Of a DNA stretch of 64,000 nt, positions 10,738 to 23,454 are shown one piece after another (positions within the stretch are counted from its first letter, which is position 1; every line of letters starts with the position of its first letter). Where the stretch lies: contig OX465283.1 of the NCBI GenBank assembly GCA_949987705.1, positions 157,371,850-157,435,849 of the forward strand, in the 5' to 3' direction. The stretch comes from Thereva unica. Lineage: Eukaryota; Arthropoda; Insecta; Diptera; Therevidae. A program made the position numbers and the translations under genes. Below the pieces are notes generated by a model. The model saw nothing but the letters and a program-made list of their open reading frames with translations. It ran no database searches and had not been told where the DNA came from.

Positions 10738-13700
10738 GAACCTACTCAATTTGAAATATTGTTTCTTAACTATGCCGATTTCAACATTCAAACTTTGGAT
10801 GGATGAAACACTTTCCACACAATGGGGGCATTCGATTTATCAATCCAAAGTTCAAAAGTTGCACGACAGAACGATGTATTATCAACACAAATCGTTGGAA
10901 GCTTACGAACTGCACCACTGGAACAGTTTTGAGAAGTACAACAAAGTCGGATTAGCCCCTGATAACATCAATAGCCTAAGCACATCATTCCTTCATACCA
11001 AGACCATTGTTCGATCAGTGGCTGTACAGCAAATTTAAAAATCGATCGGATAATATGATACGATATACGCATCATTACTGTCTGCCCTGAAAAAGACACA
11101 CATGCTGGGGCAGCGTACAAGTTTCATCACGTTTGAACAACCTTACATATTAGCGTGTCGTGTGAGAGACCCTTAGTTACCTGACGTGGTCGTACGACTA
11201 GGTGGGTTTCACCTGCTTATGTCGGTGGGGTAAGGGCCGTACCTGGCCAGCGTTTAAAATAAAAGGCGGCTGAATCGCCAAAGAAAGTGTGTCGAATACG
11301 GATAAAGGTCGATGTACACATATCCGTAACGCCTCGGCGCCGATGCCTTTCGTGTCAGTGCCTTCCGTGATGAATTTTTCACTGACATTCACACAGCACC
11401 GCATTTTTCTGTATCGATGATCAATGTTCAATGACATTCGACGTTTTAATTTTAAAATATGGACAGCGATCTCAAGTGCATCACATGGAACTTAGCGTGG
11501 AGAGAATGGGTTCGAGGTGGATTCTTCGCGAAGTGGTGGCACAGAAACTGGTTTGAGTGTATGTTAAATAAGTTTTAACTAAATTTCTGTTGAATTAAAT
11601 ATTTGTTTCACGTCCGTGGCAACTTTTTTTTTGTGTTTTTCGTGGATGTCTGAAGGGTACTGAGATCGTCGGTTCTCCACTGCATCGGATTCCTGGAAAT
11701 ATGTCGCGCTTTTGTTATATTTTTTTGCATGGTATTACATCGTACCGATAATTTCTTTTCGCTGCACTGAAGTCGCCATCACATCACGGATATGTGTGGA
11801 TCGCTTTTAAGTGAACTACATTCAGGTTTTTATTTAGTGACGACCAAAAGTGATCTTTCTCTTGAATTCTTGGTCTTGTTCTTGATAGGCCCAGAGCTGG
11901 CTTAAGTATCTGGAGGCGAGTGAAGCGAGCAAATATTATTTTGGATTGCCTGGATTCGGCACTGCTATCCACCACCACAGAACAAGAGATTTTCTTTCTG
12001 ATATGTTTAGGTAAACGAAGCTCGCACCACCTATATTCCGGGAGTGCTGAACTATAGGTGCTTCGAGTCGTCGTTGCACTGTAGAAACTATCTAGTGAAG
12101 GTTAGAACACAAGTTCGTGCGATAGTTAATTTTATATACACACACCGATCTATCTTTTCCAACTTTGATACGGCGTATGCCCACACTTATAGGGAAAAAA
12201 CATATCTCCGTTGGTCCGGGCCACATATTTCATAATATTGCGCAATCACGCTCTCGTTTTTGTATGGGCTGAAGCTTTTTCGGTTTGTGTCTTTGGAAGT
12301 GTTCCCAAGACACAAACGAAAAGGTCAATTGCGTAATAGGTGGTATCGGACCAGCATAGCTATACTACTAAGCATGCCTCTATCAGTGGGGAGAAGTACA
12401 ACACAATGTTATGATATGTACGGATGTTATGAATTATTCCGGAGTGCGAAGTGTTTAGGGGGTAGAAATACACAAGGGGCTCATTGGCGTTTTCCCTGGA
12501 TTATTACAAAATATCTTTGTGAATTTACAGTCCGGTCGTCAAATGATATTCGTTGCTTAACAAACTTTTCATCATTCTAGGATTGTATCGTACACGCCAG
12601 TTGCATCGACGAAGGCCGTGAACTACCTGCGAGTGATGCTTAATAACAAGTTATACTTCGAATCCTGAAAACAAAGACGGAGACGAATGGTCGCTGGTCG
12701 ATCTCTGCATAGCCCGGACATCGCTTCGCCCGCACGAGGGACACGTAAAGGGTTATCTTGGTGACGCCCATGCGAAGTAATGCCTTGCGATGGTGCCGGG
12801 TAGTGCAACGTCGCCGAAAGGTGTGGTGATTTTGTTCAGTAGGAATTTGACACTACGTACGAACCGTCAACGGTGTCTCCTGTGACGTAGGGATCGTGAT
12901 AGATGGTCCCTGCCAAACAAAAAATGGTCCCCCTAGGACGTAACTAATTTTATTAAACATGACCGAAACCGAAACGACTAAACTACACAAACGAAATGAT
13001 TCCAATCAAATAACGTCCGTCAGTCATATCGAAGTGCTTAATCCACCACCACGAGTAATACCTACGTTCCAATAAATCCTGCTACTGCAAATTATATGTA
13101 GTCCATTCGCAAACACATTACCTGCAATATCATTCATCATGTCATCAAAGTCGTCATCCGTTATCTATTAAATCAATTCAACAAAACTTCGAGCTGCAAT
13201 TACGAATGCAAATTAAAAGTAGCTGAGCCCAGCGACCGTGTCTGGTGGATTCCCTTCATTAAGAACGAAAGCCTTCGGCGGCCATTAGCACAATGAACTG
13301 TTCATGAATCAAGGTATATGCCGTATATTTTTTTTTGTTACATGGTAAGTACATACATAATAGGATGAAGCTGTAGATATATAAGTTGTCACGACGAATT
13401 TCGCTTCGCCGATTGCTGCTGCTGCGGTACAGCAAATCGATATGAATCCTGAACTGAACGACTATATACCGTCGCTGCTACAAATATGTTTTCGCGTTCG
13501 CTCCATTTCAGTTGCGAACGCGAACGAAATCGCATCAATTACTTAAGTAAACAGCGGATTTGCATAAACATCGATAATGACGAAGTCTGGCTCGTTACTT
13601 TGACAGGCACACCGTCGAATTGCCGCGCGTTCATCTGCCCCGCATTTAATTCACTCCTGGAAGCACTCAATTGACAGTTTTCAGCGGCAATAGTAGGAGG

Positions 13701-14440
13701 ATATCGGGGGACAAAAGCACAATATGTATGTGCCTACTCTAGTCCTTATTTACCCATACACACATACATCCACACAGCCATTTAGATACGGCAATCGAAA
13801 TCGTTTCGTACGTAAACGCAGCCTTGACAAATTCCAATGAACACAGCTCTGTACCGTGGCAAATTAATATCCTTCTTTTCTCCTCGGGAACTTGAAGTAA
13901 ATTGGCACAAATCGCACGATGGATGTGACCTTATAAAATTCGAACACCCACCGTTCCAGGGGCGCGCGTGTATGGGTGAATGGGTGGCTGGTGAGAGAAC
14001 AGAGGACGATTCAGGACAAAAATACAAGAATTTGGCAGCTAACTAAGCAAAGTCTTAATTCAATTAGCAGCGATTTTGTGACTGTGTACTGCGCCGCCTT
14101 CCAGGATGCGGCATTATTTTTCCTTCTTCCTCGATTGAAATCTTAAGGAGACGAGAGAAATGCTGGTCTTTAAATTTTGGGGCATTGAAGGAAAATCAAT
14201 AGCAGCAGGAACAATAGTTTGCTCTCAAATTTATTAGGTTTGCAGGAGATTCGGTTAATGAGATTGGGTTTGTTTGGCGCACCATTAAAAACTCACTGGA
14301 AACTTAAAAAAAAAAAAAAACAGTTCCGCCACATTTGGAAAAGTCTGAATGCTGCTCATCGGTCCATAGAATAGTACGCGTACGACTATGCTCCTAAGAA
14401 ACTAATTATTTTTAAAGAAGCTTAAAAGAAGAGATTTACA
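10738..14440. other. No gene recognised; mostly unique DNA
   Basis: I find no transposon proteins or convincing exons. A fold-back lies at 12275-12324 and a small one at 13488-13526. ACATACAT words occur near 13760 and an A run lies at 14308-14321. Short frames at 12260-12580 and 13837-14046 lack family motifs and have no supporting splice context. Confidence 0.4.
12275..12324 (+). other. Imperfect hairpin, about 20-bp stem
   Basis: CTTTTTCGGTTTGTGTCTTTGG pairs with CCCAAGACACAAACGAAAAGG across a short loop (AAGTGTT) with one bulge. Weaker complementarity continues outside it (TATTGCGCAA with ATTGCGTAATA). The stem is shorter than a usual animal microRNA precursor, so function is unproven. 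Confidence 0.45.
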
Positions 14441-14814
14441 TACTTGCTTGCTTACTCAGCAGTTACAAGCAGGATCCGGTGTTGGCGCCTCTCAATTGCT
14501 CTTTCTACCAGACCCGATCCTGAGCTTTTATCATCCAGTATGACCTTTTTTACAACTCTTCTATTAGTCAACCATCGGAGGATGTGTGCTTGAGAACCCA
14601 TGTTCAAATCGCTGAAGATCGCACTCAGACGGTGTTTCAGACTCCTATTGATTAAACTCACCAACCCCGTTTTTCCATGACGATTGACTCCAGACAAGCA
14701 CAGGGATTAGTTCGGTCTGCCGTCAACAACGTGACACTTAAAAGGGTCCCTCGCATCGAAACCTTCCATCTCTGTTCCCTTCGTGAGAGACCTGGCTTTG
14801 ATGAAGCTCGCTAC

Positions 14815-14960
14815 CCAATTCACCGGCTACATAAAGGAGGGTGCCTAGGTTGGAGCCTTGAGGGACTCCGCAAGTTATCCTGTACTCCCTCATCTAACTC
14901 ACAGTTTAGTGTACTATCTACAAGGAATTTTATCACACTAAGCACTAGATATTTTATGTG
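14815..14960 (-). mobile_element. LINE reverse transcriptase fragment (R1/Jockey-like)
   Basis: On the minus strand the frame ending near 14825 reads ITCGVPQGSNLGTLLYVAGE, matching the conserved GVPQGS-x-LGPLL block of non-LTR reverse transcriptases. It is preceded by a stretch like the usual lead-in to that block, with in-frame stops. The catalytic YADD box is not visible downstream, so only a fragment remains. Confidence 0.6.
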
Positions 14961-15089
14961 TAGGCAGCTTCATCAGTGTTTTTAGTTCTCTTCTCACTTA
15001 GCGGTATGCAGGCTACTCTACAGGCTATAAATAGACCCGCATTGTCATGCCAGTGTCGTTTTACCATGCCGTCCCCTAACTAAGCACAA

Positions 15090-15720
15090 CCCACGGCCAA
15101 TACTGCTTGACCTACGCAACGAGAACCGGTCTACTAAACTGGTATGCCATTGACACGCTTTATGGTCACCGATTTGGTGAATCCAGGCTAGTTACTCTCG
15201 ATATCTCCAAGGCCTTTGATAGAGTATGGCACCCTGCTTTATTGACTAAACTCGAAGCTATTGGTATTGACTTTCTCCTAAAGTTTGCGGCTCTGGTGAA
15301 ACTCTACCGCATCGCTACAATGACTGTTCGACTGAAATATATGCCTTATCGGCAATTTTTTCTCGCAACACACGACAAAAGCCGGCTCGCCTTCACTGCA
15401 TACAGCCCTATTTACACGCACACGTCAGTGTAGAAATTCGTTCTTTTCGAGAACAACCCGACTGTGGAACAACCTCCCACAGTTAGTATTCCCGAATTCA
15501 TACAACATCCAAGAGCTCGAACGCAATGTTCATCGCTACCTCCTCATACACTCCCCAGACTAACCTTAACCTTTCTTATTCTTTCTCTATCCTTCGAGCT
15601 AAGCTTACTACCAGACATCTGACCATGACATGAACGACATGACGGACTGGTAGTACAAAGGGTGACACCTGAGCTTAGACTTCCATATAAAGAAAAAAGG
15701 TACTTTCCCGTTTTCTTTGT
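15090..15720 (+). mobile_element. Jockey/CR1-like LINE, internally deleted
   Basis: The frame 15107-15433 contains LVTLDISKAFDRVWHPALLT, which is reverse transcriptase motif A with its catalytic Asp (LDISKAFD). Shortly after, the frame changes into RQFFLATHDKSRLAF, which recurs as VFLATQDKSVRIA in the tail copy at about 32775. The finger, YADD and thumb regions are therefore deleted. The 3' part (15430-15700) shows the family tail, with TAAGCTTACT and CATGACGGACTGGTAGTACAA, then AAAGAAAAAAGG. The element is dead. Confidence 0.75.
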
Positions 15721-16324
15721 CCTACACAATTTTTTAAAGCCCCAAATCTGCTCCCTTTAGTCTGTGCATGAGTGTCTACTACAGAGTACCGGGGACACTG
15801 GAACAATGATGGTAACAAAAAGTATTGGTCAGACGATGAAAAAATCTTGTAGACAACCAGTGCAGAATGTACAGAAGTAGCTGTGTGTAACGACGAGGTA
15901 GGCTTTAGGTGGAGGAGTTTAAAGTCATGCGTCGAGACTAGAAAGACTTGACCTTACTACAACAAGCTACGACCCCGCTGCTTCAGACCATCGCCGAAAT
16001 CGTGTAAATCCTAACAGGTAATAACAGGGCCAGATTGAGCTGTGGGTAAGAATCAGACAGAGAGATAACCGAATAATTTCTCAGCTTTTCAGTTGTCCGG
16101 ATTAGACACTGTGCATTTGGAAACCTCTTCTGGCATGACTTGGATGAGGTTTCCTGAATATGATAAATTTGTAGGCTTTAAGCAATCGTACTCATTCTGA
16201 TTTTAAGCTCTTGTCCGTTTCCGTTATTGGTCCAAGTTAGATGAAATATTGCAACTGTTCAAAATGTTTGCACTCTGATTTGGGAAGCAACAATAAGAAA
16301 AGCAGTATTAAATGGAGCAAATAA

Positions 16325-16495
16325 CATCTCCTTCTTCTTAAGCTCCTTTAATCCCTCATGGGATATAGGGCGAAAACAGTTGCCCTTCAGCGGACTCTTG
16401 TGCTGTGGATCTCAGTACCGTCCAGGATCTCCCAGTTGTTGTGGCCTTTGCTAATAAGGTTTTCCTCCACTTTGTTTTAGGTCTTTCAACTTGAG
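16325..16495 (-). repeat. Repeat family copy with 'SHEGL' signature
   Basis: On the minus strand this reads GGAGGAAAACCTTATTAGCA, then AACTGGGAGATCCTGGACGG, and ends with ATCCCATGAGGGATTAAAGG. Related stretches lie at 23455-23650 and 27655-27800 on the plus strand. One frame gives ISHEGLKELK or MSHEGLRKLKEK at the end, so the family may be coding sequence of a retroelement. I cannot name it. Confidence 0.6.
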
Positions 16496-16719
16496 GGTTC
16501 TTTGCGGATTTAAGTCACCGAGTTCACGTTATTTTTAGGGCTCTTCTGGGTTATATTTTATCCCTGGTTGTATCCCAGGTCCAGATTTGAAGATTTCTTT
16601 GGACATAGCTCACTCATCTTCGCTGTGCTATCAATATAGTGCCTTTTGTTCTATCCCACAATTTTTCAATAAAAGTGCTTTGCTAATTTAAAGTTTTTAG
16701 CAGTTTCCCAGAAAATTTT

Positions 16720-17680
16720 AGCCTTTTGATGCTATGCCACAGAAGGGATACGTTAACCCCGTTAACCCGTTTATAGCATCGTGTTGGACCTTTTTGATTG
16801 CAGCGATTTTGAAGCGAATTGTTGCTGCTACTAAATAATGGTCATTTGTTGTATCTGTTCGCCTAAAGCTCTTGACATCTCCCACTATAGTTATCCCCTT
16901 GAGACTGGCGGCCACGTGATATATTTGATTTCTCGGCCGAATGATAAAGACTATACCCTGGCCGTCTTGCGCATTTTCTTGTGACAAAAGTAATTTCCGC
17001 CTGCCATGCGTTGATGTGAGCTATAGAAGTAGAGTTGAACCGGACTTACACGAGGCAGTACATTTGTCCCTTACATAATGGTAAATTGTACTGAGGTCTC
17101 ATTTTTTGAAATGTCCCGGTTCAAAAATAATGTCCTACTAGTACATGAGCATGTATCGAGATAAATGAGGCGAGGTGAGATTGTAATTTCGTACTTGAGA
17201 GTCATTTCGTACATTTTTTGAGGCAATGATATTTCGTACTGGAGAAACAAGAACACATAGTCAACGAAAAGCTCAAAGTTTTGTTAGTAACTTGGGTTAT
17301 ACCTTGGTTTCCAATTGTGTGTTTAAGGCAGGCCTCTGTGCATTAAAGTCATCCAACAAAACATTGAAGTCTCCCCGTGAGATAGTCGTAAATAAAACTC
17401 GTTGCTGTTGTTATTGTCCGTGTCTTCAAATGGGGGCGTAGCATAGCACTACCATAGTCCTTTTTAGTGTGGTGCGCAGTCGCATGGTAATTAACCTCTC
17501 AGAAACTGGTGACTAGCTAATGAGACTGGACCTGGCAAATATGCTACCCGTGTCGTACAATCTGATCGGTTCATCTCGTTGAGGACTTCGCCTAGCTGTC
17601 CATCAGAAAGCAGTGTTCTTACAATCCATGTTTTAATTGGTGTCCTGGTTCGAAAACCAAAGGCCATGGTTCTGAAGCAT
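16720..17680 (-). mobile_element. RTE-like LINE, 5' half (endonuclease domain) remnant
   Basis: Read from high to low coordinates, the minus strand starts with TWIVRTLLSDGQLGEVLNEM near 17620, the N-terminal block (WNVRTL) of apurinic-type endonucleases of RTE-like elements. Near 17360 it has GDFNVLLDDFNA, the GDFNA block. At 16870 it has SFRRTDTTNDHYLVAATIRF, the C-terminal SDHYLV block with its catalytic Asp-His. Stops and frameshifts separate the blocks. The same N-terminal block recurs at 56930. Confidence 0.75.
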
Positions 17681-17689
17681 TTTTAGGTT

Positions 17690-18730
17690 CCACAAAAAGC
17701 TGAACAGACTATGATGACTCGAACACTCGACTCGCATTTTGAATGGTAGACCAATAGGTCAATAGGCGAAAACTTTGGTCGTTTAATTCTGTAATATTTG
17801 AACCAGCAGCGTTGCTTCTCTTGAATTCGACTCAACTGGAGATTGAAGGCAGCTGAGATAAAATGATTTATCGTAACTATAAATAAAAATTTAACGTTCT
17901 GTGCCCTCACAACATAAACTAATCACAAAAGCCCCTACAACGCTCTTCAAAACAACCAAAAATTGATTAACATTCAGCCAATGCCCACATAGCATACTTT
18001 GTGACTACATATCAATGAACCTAAACCCCGTGACAAATTCCCGCTCTCTCTCTCCCTCTCATTGCGCCCTAAAATTTAAATTGCTCCTCGAAGCATTAAG
18101 CAAACCAAAAACTCCAATTAACAGCATTCAAACACAATAATTAATCGTCCACATGCCATAGAGTAAGCAATTACATGAAATTATATATGGAAAAGAGATC
18201 CACCGTTTGGCGTACCTCAACTGAACGTATACCAGGTGGAGGCTCCATCATCATCGTTATAGAGCAACTGATATGGTAACAGTTTGGACATACTGACAAC
18301 ACACAACTTGAAAGCCCCCACATAACATGGCCACGATTGCCACATAATCGCACACTACTTAACCCCAAACGAGAGGCCCGAGTTACCTCCTCCTGTCCTG
18401 GCTGGAGAGTTAGTTGTTGGATAGGTTTCTATTTCTACACTCTTGTTTGTATACCTGGAAGGTGAATGTCATTTTCGCGCCACGGAACTAGCGGCAGGTG
18501 ATGATGGTGGGCAACGAGCAATGACCAGGGAGAGAGGAGGTCTGGACGGAATGGGTCTATTTCTCGGGTATACTTGCAACTTGTTGTGGCAGGGCAGGAA
18601 CTTCTTGTACGTGTGATTAAGTGACTTGATTCGGAGAATTTACACCTATATGCACGGGCATTTGATAAAGCTCGATATAGAGCGCTAAACGAGTGTCAAT
18701 ATTATTGTATCGGATTACGGGGTAACTACC
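17690..18730. other. No gene recognised
   Basis: Unique-looking DNA. A CT-rich stretch lies at 18040-18060. No transposon ends or coding motifs are visible on either strand. Confidence 0.4.
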
Positions 18731-18731
18731 T

Positions 18732-18964
18732 GGGGCCAGTTCACGCAACTCGACGTCGACTGAAAACGACACTAAGCGTGTTCAAAAACTTTACTATGGT
18801 TAACTATAGGAATTTTTGAACGTCAAAAACTTATGCTAGTGGCTATGTTGTAGTTAACCACGGAGTTTTTGAACGAGAAAAGTTTACCACAGTTAACCAT
18901 AGTAAGGTTTTAGAACGCGCTTAGTGTCGTTTTCAGTCGACGTCGAATTGCGTGAACTGGCCCC
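18732..18964. mobile_element. Palindromic MITE, 233 bp
   Basis: The left arm begins GGGGCCAGTTCACGCAACTC and the right arm is its near-perfect complement. Homology between the arms extends inward past CGACGTCGACTGAAAACGAC and ACTATGGTTAACTATAG, so most of the element folds back on itself. It is non-coding and the target duplication is unclear. Confidence 0.85.
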
Positions 18965-18969
18965 TGGAT

Positions 18970-20600
18970 GGATAGGTTGGTAGGTATCCATTGGTCTTGT
19001 GCTTGCTGTGGTTGAGAAGAACACGATGAGAACTGATATGAGGCTGAGTCCCCGGCTAACCCACAAGTCATTATATCTACGTGATAAACGAGCAAGGATC
19101 TTTGAAAGTTGAATCTTCGCATGAGTGAGTTACCCCAAAAGTCTACTCTCTCGTTCCCTCCATTCAGTGTGGAAGGAAGAGCCCAGGCTCGGTAACGTAA
19201 TTATTATGCAAAGCCGTTCTGCTTTCAGGATCTCCCTTAGGAACCTTTAGACTTCACAGATAACGCAGATGACAGCCAACATCCTACCCAGGACATCGTC
19301 AATTTAAGGAACACCTCCGCCATTAAAATTATTAAGGCGCGCTGGGGACGACGGAAGAGAGCAAGCACCTGAAAAGAAGTCCTCTGTCTACATTGGGGCC
19401 GATGTTTTGTGCTTAACAAGAGCGAACAAATCGAAAAGGCTATCAGGATGGTCCCAAGAAAGGAATCACAGAAAAGGTGAAAATCATTGGATTCGAATGA
19501 ACCTCCACAGAATGGGGGATGGGGGATGAGAAAGACAACACAAGACAAAGTGGCCGCTGAACCAGAAACGAAGTCAAGCAATTTTCCTTTCAAAGACCTG
19601 CGGGAAGATCTGTTGTGAAAAATGTTGAGAGATGCCTGAAATGCTGAAGGAAAACCGCCCTTTTACTTTATTTTATTTTTATTTTTTATTTTTATTTTAT
19701 TTTTTTTTGTTGTCGTTTCAAACAAAAGAAAATGTGGAAATAAGCAAGGTCGACCGAGGCCTGCCCAATTTTACACCAGGTGATGCCGTTGTTAGGCTGC
19801 TGGTAGGAATACTAATGCTAGGCATACACCGTCGACACCGCAGACATTCTATCAACGAAAATCTTCTCGTCCTAAGGTTAATTATTTTTATTTTTTTTTG
19901 TTTAGTTGGGCCAACCGGGGGGGCTGACGGGGGGCGGACCTGGATGAACGAAATCATCACGTTTTTATATGAGAAATGAACTCGCATTTATGTCAAACCG
20001 AACCGTCGTCGTCGTCGTCGCTCCTTACCAAAACCACCAGAAAACAAACAGCCGCCAGCGCTATGGTAATGTGGTGAAAATTTTATTTAATTACTTTTAA
20101 ATTTCTTCTCAACAATTTTCAAGGGAGTTTTCTTTCTTTTTTTTGCTTTTTTGTAAAAAGAAAAGCAAAAAGTCCTTAAATACATATTTTCTTTCTTATT
20201 GAGGGAAAATTTTTTGGATTTGATTTTCACATTTTTATTGCGTGATTTATGATATTTGTCTTGAGGTGATTTCTGGTTGAGTAGAGGCGCCGTGGTTAAG
20301 GTGGCGTAACTGGGCCGTTTGAGGGGGAGAAGGAGTCAGGAGGAGTGGGTTGGTTTTGATACTGTTCTAGTTATGTAAGTACAAATCTTTTGAAAAAAAG
20401 TTAAAATATAGATTTTTATTTTAGCACAATTCTCTGGTTTATTGATGTTCGACAATTATGAACAGCGAGTGCAGATTGATTACGGGAAGGACGCGGAGGT
20501 TGGGTTGGGTGGGTTTTTCTTTAAAAACAGGTTTATACTTATTTGGGATTTTAAGCCTTTATACAGAAATTGCGATTTTAAGTATACTGTTTCAAGGAAA
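18970..20600. other. No gene recognised; simple repeats
   Basis: It holds a TTTTA-rich run at 19660-19710 and a (GTC)n run at 20004-20021. The minus frame 19237-19593 (118 codons) has no family motif. Polar plus-strand frames near 19330-19480 faintly suggest retroelement gag sequence, too weak to call. Confidence 0.35.
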
Positions 20601-20614
20601 CTATACGGAAGTGG

Positions 20615-20773
20615 TATAGCCCGTACCATAAAAGAAGGGAAATTAGCGAATTGTGATTGAAAATATAAATGAGCCGTCTATCTGCGTTTTTAAACAAACG
20701 AGTGTCATTGCTAGCTTGTGGGGACTTGAAACATTAATTTTGGGTAATCCCTTCTTTTATGGCGCGGACTCTA
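20615..20773. mobile_element. MITE, 159 bp, same family as 9192-9544
   Basis: Ends are TATAGCCCGTACCATAAAAG and, reversed, TAGAGTCCGCGCCATAAAAG, both running into AAGGGA. The interior word GTGATTGAAAATATAAATGA also occurs at 8778-8797 inside the hAT-like element. TA at both ends suggests Tc1/mariner-type integration. Confidence 0.8.
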
Positions 20774-20884
20774 CTTTAAAATTATAACAAATGTCTCAAG
20801 ATGTAGGCACTGAAATCGAAGGGATCAGGCAGCGAAGCCCTACATTAGCATAGGTATCTTAAAATTCCATGCATCATCGCCAGA

Positions 20885-21190
20885 CTCCGAGGGAAAATAA
20901 AAATTGGCCTTACAACGGGCGAACACCGGCCGCTTGGGTTTTCTAAGGGACATATGATGGTGGTAGAGTTGTTAACCATTTTTAACGGAAGCACATATGG
21001 CTCCAAGATGGCCAAACTTGACCAAAAGATTTAAATGGTCGAGTACTGAGCTGTATACACGGGCGTATAAAGGCCAAGGTCATAACATTGTGATATGTAC
21101 AAGCGACCTTCCGATTATCATACTTAGAAAAGAAAAGTAAGCTTGCGTGTCATCAGTTTGTTGTTTGTGCAGGGTGTGGTGCGTAGTTTT
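20885..21190 (+). repeat. Dispersed repeat, copy 1 (partner 55390-55790)
   Basis: Starts with CTTACAACGGGCGAACACCG and GCCGCTTG. It later carries GACCAAAAGATTTAAATGGTC, a copy of TACACACGGGC, and a CAGTTTGTTG...GTGTGTGG-like end, all paralleled at 55390-55790 in the same order. No protein motif is visible. The ends are not defined by inverted repeats, so the element class is unknown. Confidence 0.6.
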
Positions 21191-21793
21191 GTGGGAAATT
21201 TTTGTTATTTAACCACTTGAAGAAATCAAAATAATAATCGAAAAAGAGAAAAATATATAAAAAAAAATGATTGCAATGCGTCGATAAAAATTTTGAAATG
21301 TTCGAATTCCCTCCGCCGGATTTCATGATGTTTTCCTCAATAAATACGCGGTGAATTTGGAGTTTTGTTGGTGAGTGGAGGTTATAGTTTCCCTCAAAAT
21401 TGCCTCAATATGTATACACGTATACACGGTTTGTGGGATGTCCGCAGTGAATTACGTTTCAATTGTTGCCGGTGTTAGCCCGTTGTAACGCCGTCTTTTT
21501 TATTTTTACCCGCACCACCAGCTCACCGGGAGTTCAAGAGACATTCACAATAACAAATTTCTGTTTCAACTTTAAGTCTATTCAAAATCGACTCTCGCAA
21601 TCGAGGCCTATATTTCTATATTCAGGAGCCCTGGACAGAGTCGCGTTGTGGTTTCTACCAAGTCTATCTAGCTCAGCTCGTTGTTCTAGCTTGGAGCACA
21701 TCATTACTGAATTCAGAGCTTTTATTATCTTGTTTATCTACGAAAATTCCAATACTACATATTTGCGTAGGCTCAAAGTGCGCTGCCCGGTAA

Positions 21794-22179
21794 GGCTGCT
21801 TACACACCAAACTCGACATCGACATGACACGACGAAATTCGACAACATTTTTCTGTCGCGACACACATCTATTCTTATCATTAAGCGAGTCTATTCACAC
21901 TGAATTCGACATCGACACGACACGACAGAACTCGACAAGGAAAAAAAACCGTTACCGACGAAGGGCTTCACATTCAAATCAGTTTATATTCACTGAAGGC
22001 GACACGAGGAAAAACGTCGAACGACGACTTTCGACACGTCGAGTACTTATGCAGTGACTTTCTTGTGTCGAGTGGTTCTGGTTGTCGAATGGTGTCGAGG
22101 TGTCGAATTTGGTGTGTATGAAGATTCGACAAAAAATTTTTTGTCGATGGACGTTTTGTAATGTCGTGTGTAAGCAGCA
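21794..22179. mobile_element. MITE, 386 bp, with TAA target duplication
   Basis: The left end is GGCTGCTTACACACCAAACT and the right end, reversed, is TGCTGCTTACACACGACATT. TAA flanks both (21791-21793 and 22180-22182). The inside is dense in TCGACA and CGACACGACA words on both strands. Termini beginning GG with a TAA duplication fit PIF/Harbinger-like elements. It is non-coding; the short frames inside are chance. Confidence 0.8.
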
Positions 22180-22229
22180 TAAGCCTTCAGGATCGCCAGC
22201 ACTTCCCTGGAAAGATATTAGTGTGGACC

Positions 22230-22570
22230 GAGTGGACCTAGGATTGTGAACTGTTAGTTTTCTCTAGATAGACCTCTGCCTTGATGGCCTCGGACGGTTT
22301 GGTGCCGTCGGTGAATATATAACGTATATCTATAGCTTCCTCAGACGTCTCCTTTTCTCTACTCTTTTTCAAGACTTTGCTTAATGTTCGACTTCTAGTT
22401 GAGTTTTGGGTCCAGTATTAGACCCAGATATTTCACCATGGATGATAAAGTGTGATGTGGGTTGAAGGTGGGAATTTTCGTTTTTCCTGTGAAGTGCATA
22501 AGCTCAGTTTTGCTCGACTTGACTGGCAAATCGCAGCCTGCTGCCAGCTACCAACTTTGCTTAACCATCC
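22230..22570 (-). mobile_element. R1/LOA-type LINE fragment: late reverse transcriptase joined to RNase H start
   Basis: Minus-strand reading gives AKLMHFTGKTKIPTFNP and VKYLGLILDPKLNSTRSRTL, the conserved stretch after the YADD box in R1/LOA/I-type elements (kt-LM-FT-k-kIP, then VKYLG-ILD-KL). Soon after comes RYIFTDGTK, the first RNase H block, so the connecting region is deleted. It is broken by frame changes. Confidence 0.75.
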
Positions 22571-22789
22571 TTACATAATTATAGTAATCACGATCACGGA
22601 AAACATTGGGCCGTTTTACACGGCCGGACATCGAACAGACAAGAGGGACCTGGGTTTATGGGGAAAAGAGGGTGAGAGAGAACGATGGGCAGGGCGGACA
22701 ATTTTAATGGACATTTTCAGTGGACAGCGGAGCGAACATTTTGACAGTTGTTGCTTTTGCTAGGATGAGAAGGCAAAAGAGAACCAGCA

Positions 22790-23450
22790 AAAAGCCAAAT
22801 TACTGATTGCTCCAAATAAAGAGTACTCTCAAATTTAAAAAAAAACATGGAGTTAATTGATTTCGTTGAGCTTAATGAAAGTAGATTTTACTCACCCAAA
22901 GTTGAGTGTTCTCTCACGAGCACTCGCACTCACTTTTTATTTACACCACCCACTACGGATCATCATTTCTGGGCTATGCGATCCCAGTTGACTTGATAAG
23001 AGCCTTCTTTGGAGCATCAAAAGGTCTTGCTCTTAAGAAACTAGTACAAATTTCAATAAACGAACCACCAGGACCAGTCCTACTCAATTTGGGTACTTGG
23101 GGTTTATACCCAGTCCATAACTCAAAGCTATGTAAAAGGCTATCTGTCTTATTATATTTTTAGAGATCACTTTTCTACTTGTTTCCCCTGAGTCCTGCTC
23201 GACGTGAAGATTACTTACATCAATTACTCAAAGTCTTTGTTATTTCCCTTAAATTTGGTCTTAAGGAAAAGTGGCCACCCTGTTAGGATGTTGCTCACGT
23301 TACAGATCGCTAGGTTTGAATTCTTGGAATAGAACTCAGCAAGCATTTATAATTTCGCTCTCGCTCCTACTTCTATTTCAATGTAAAGCTCAATCTCAGA
23401 ATATAGTTCACTCCAAAATTGCTACGCTTCCGAAGTATCTTGGGTTTCGC
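22790..23450. other. No gene recognised
   Basis: Unique-looking DNA. A stretch at 22620-22680 shares GAAAAGAGGGTGAGAGAG with the MITE at 7844-8060, but no second end is present. Short plus frames have no known motif. Confidence 0.35.
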
Positions 23451-23454
23451 GGTT

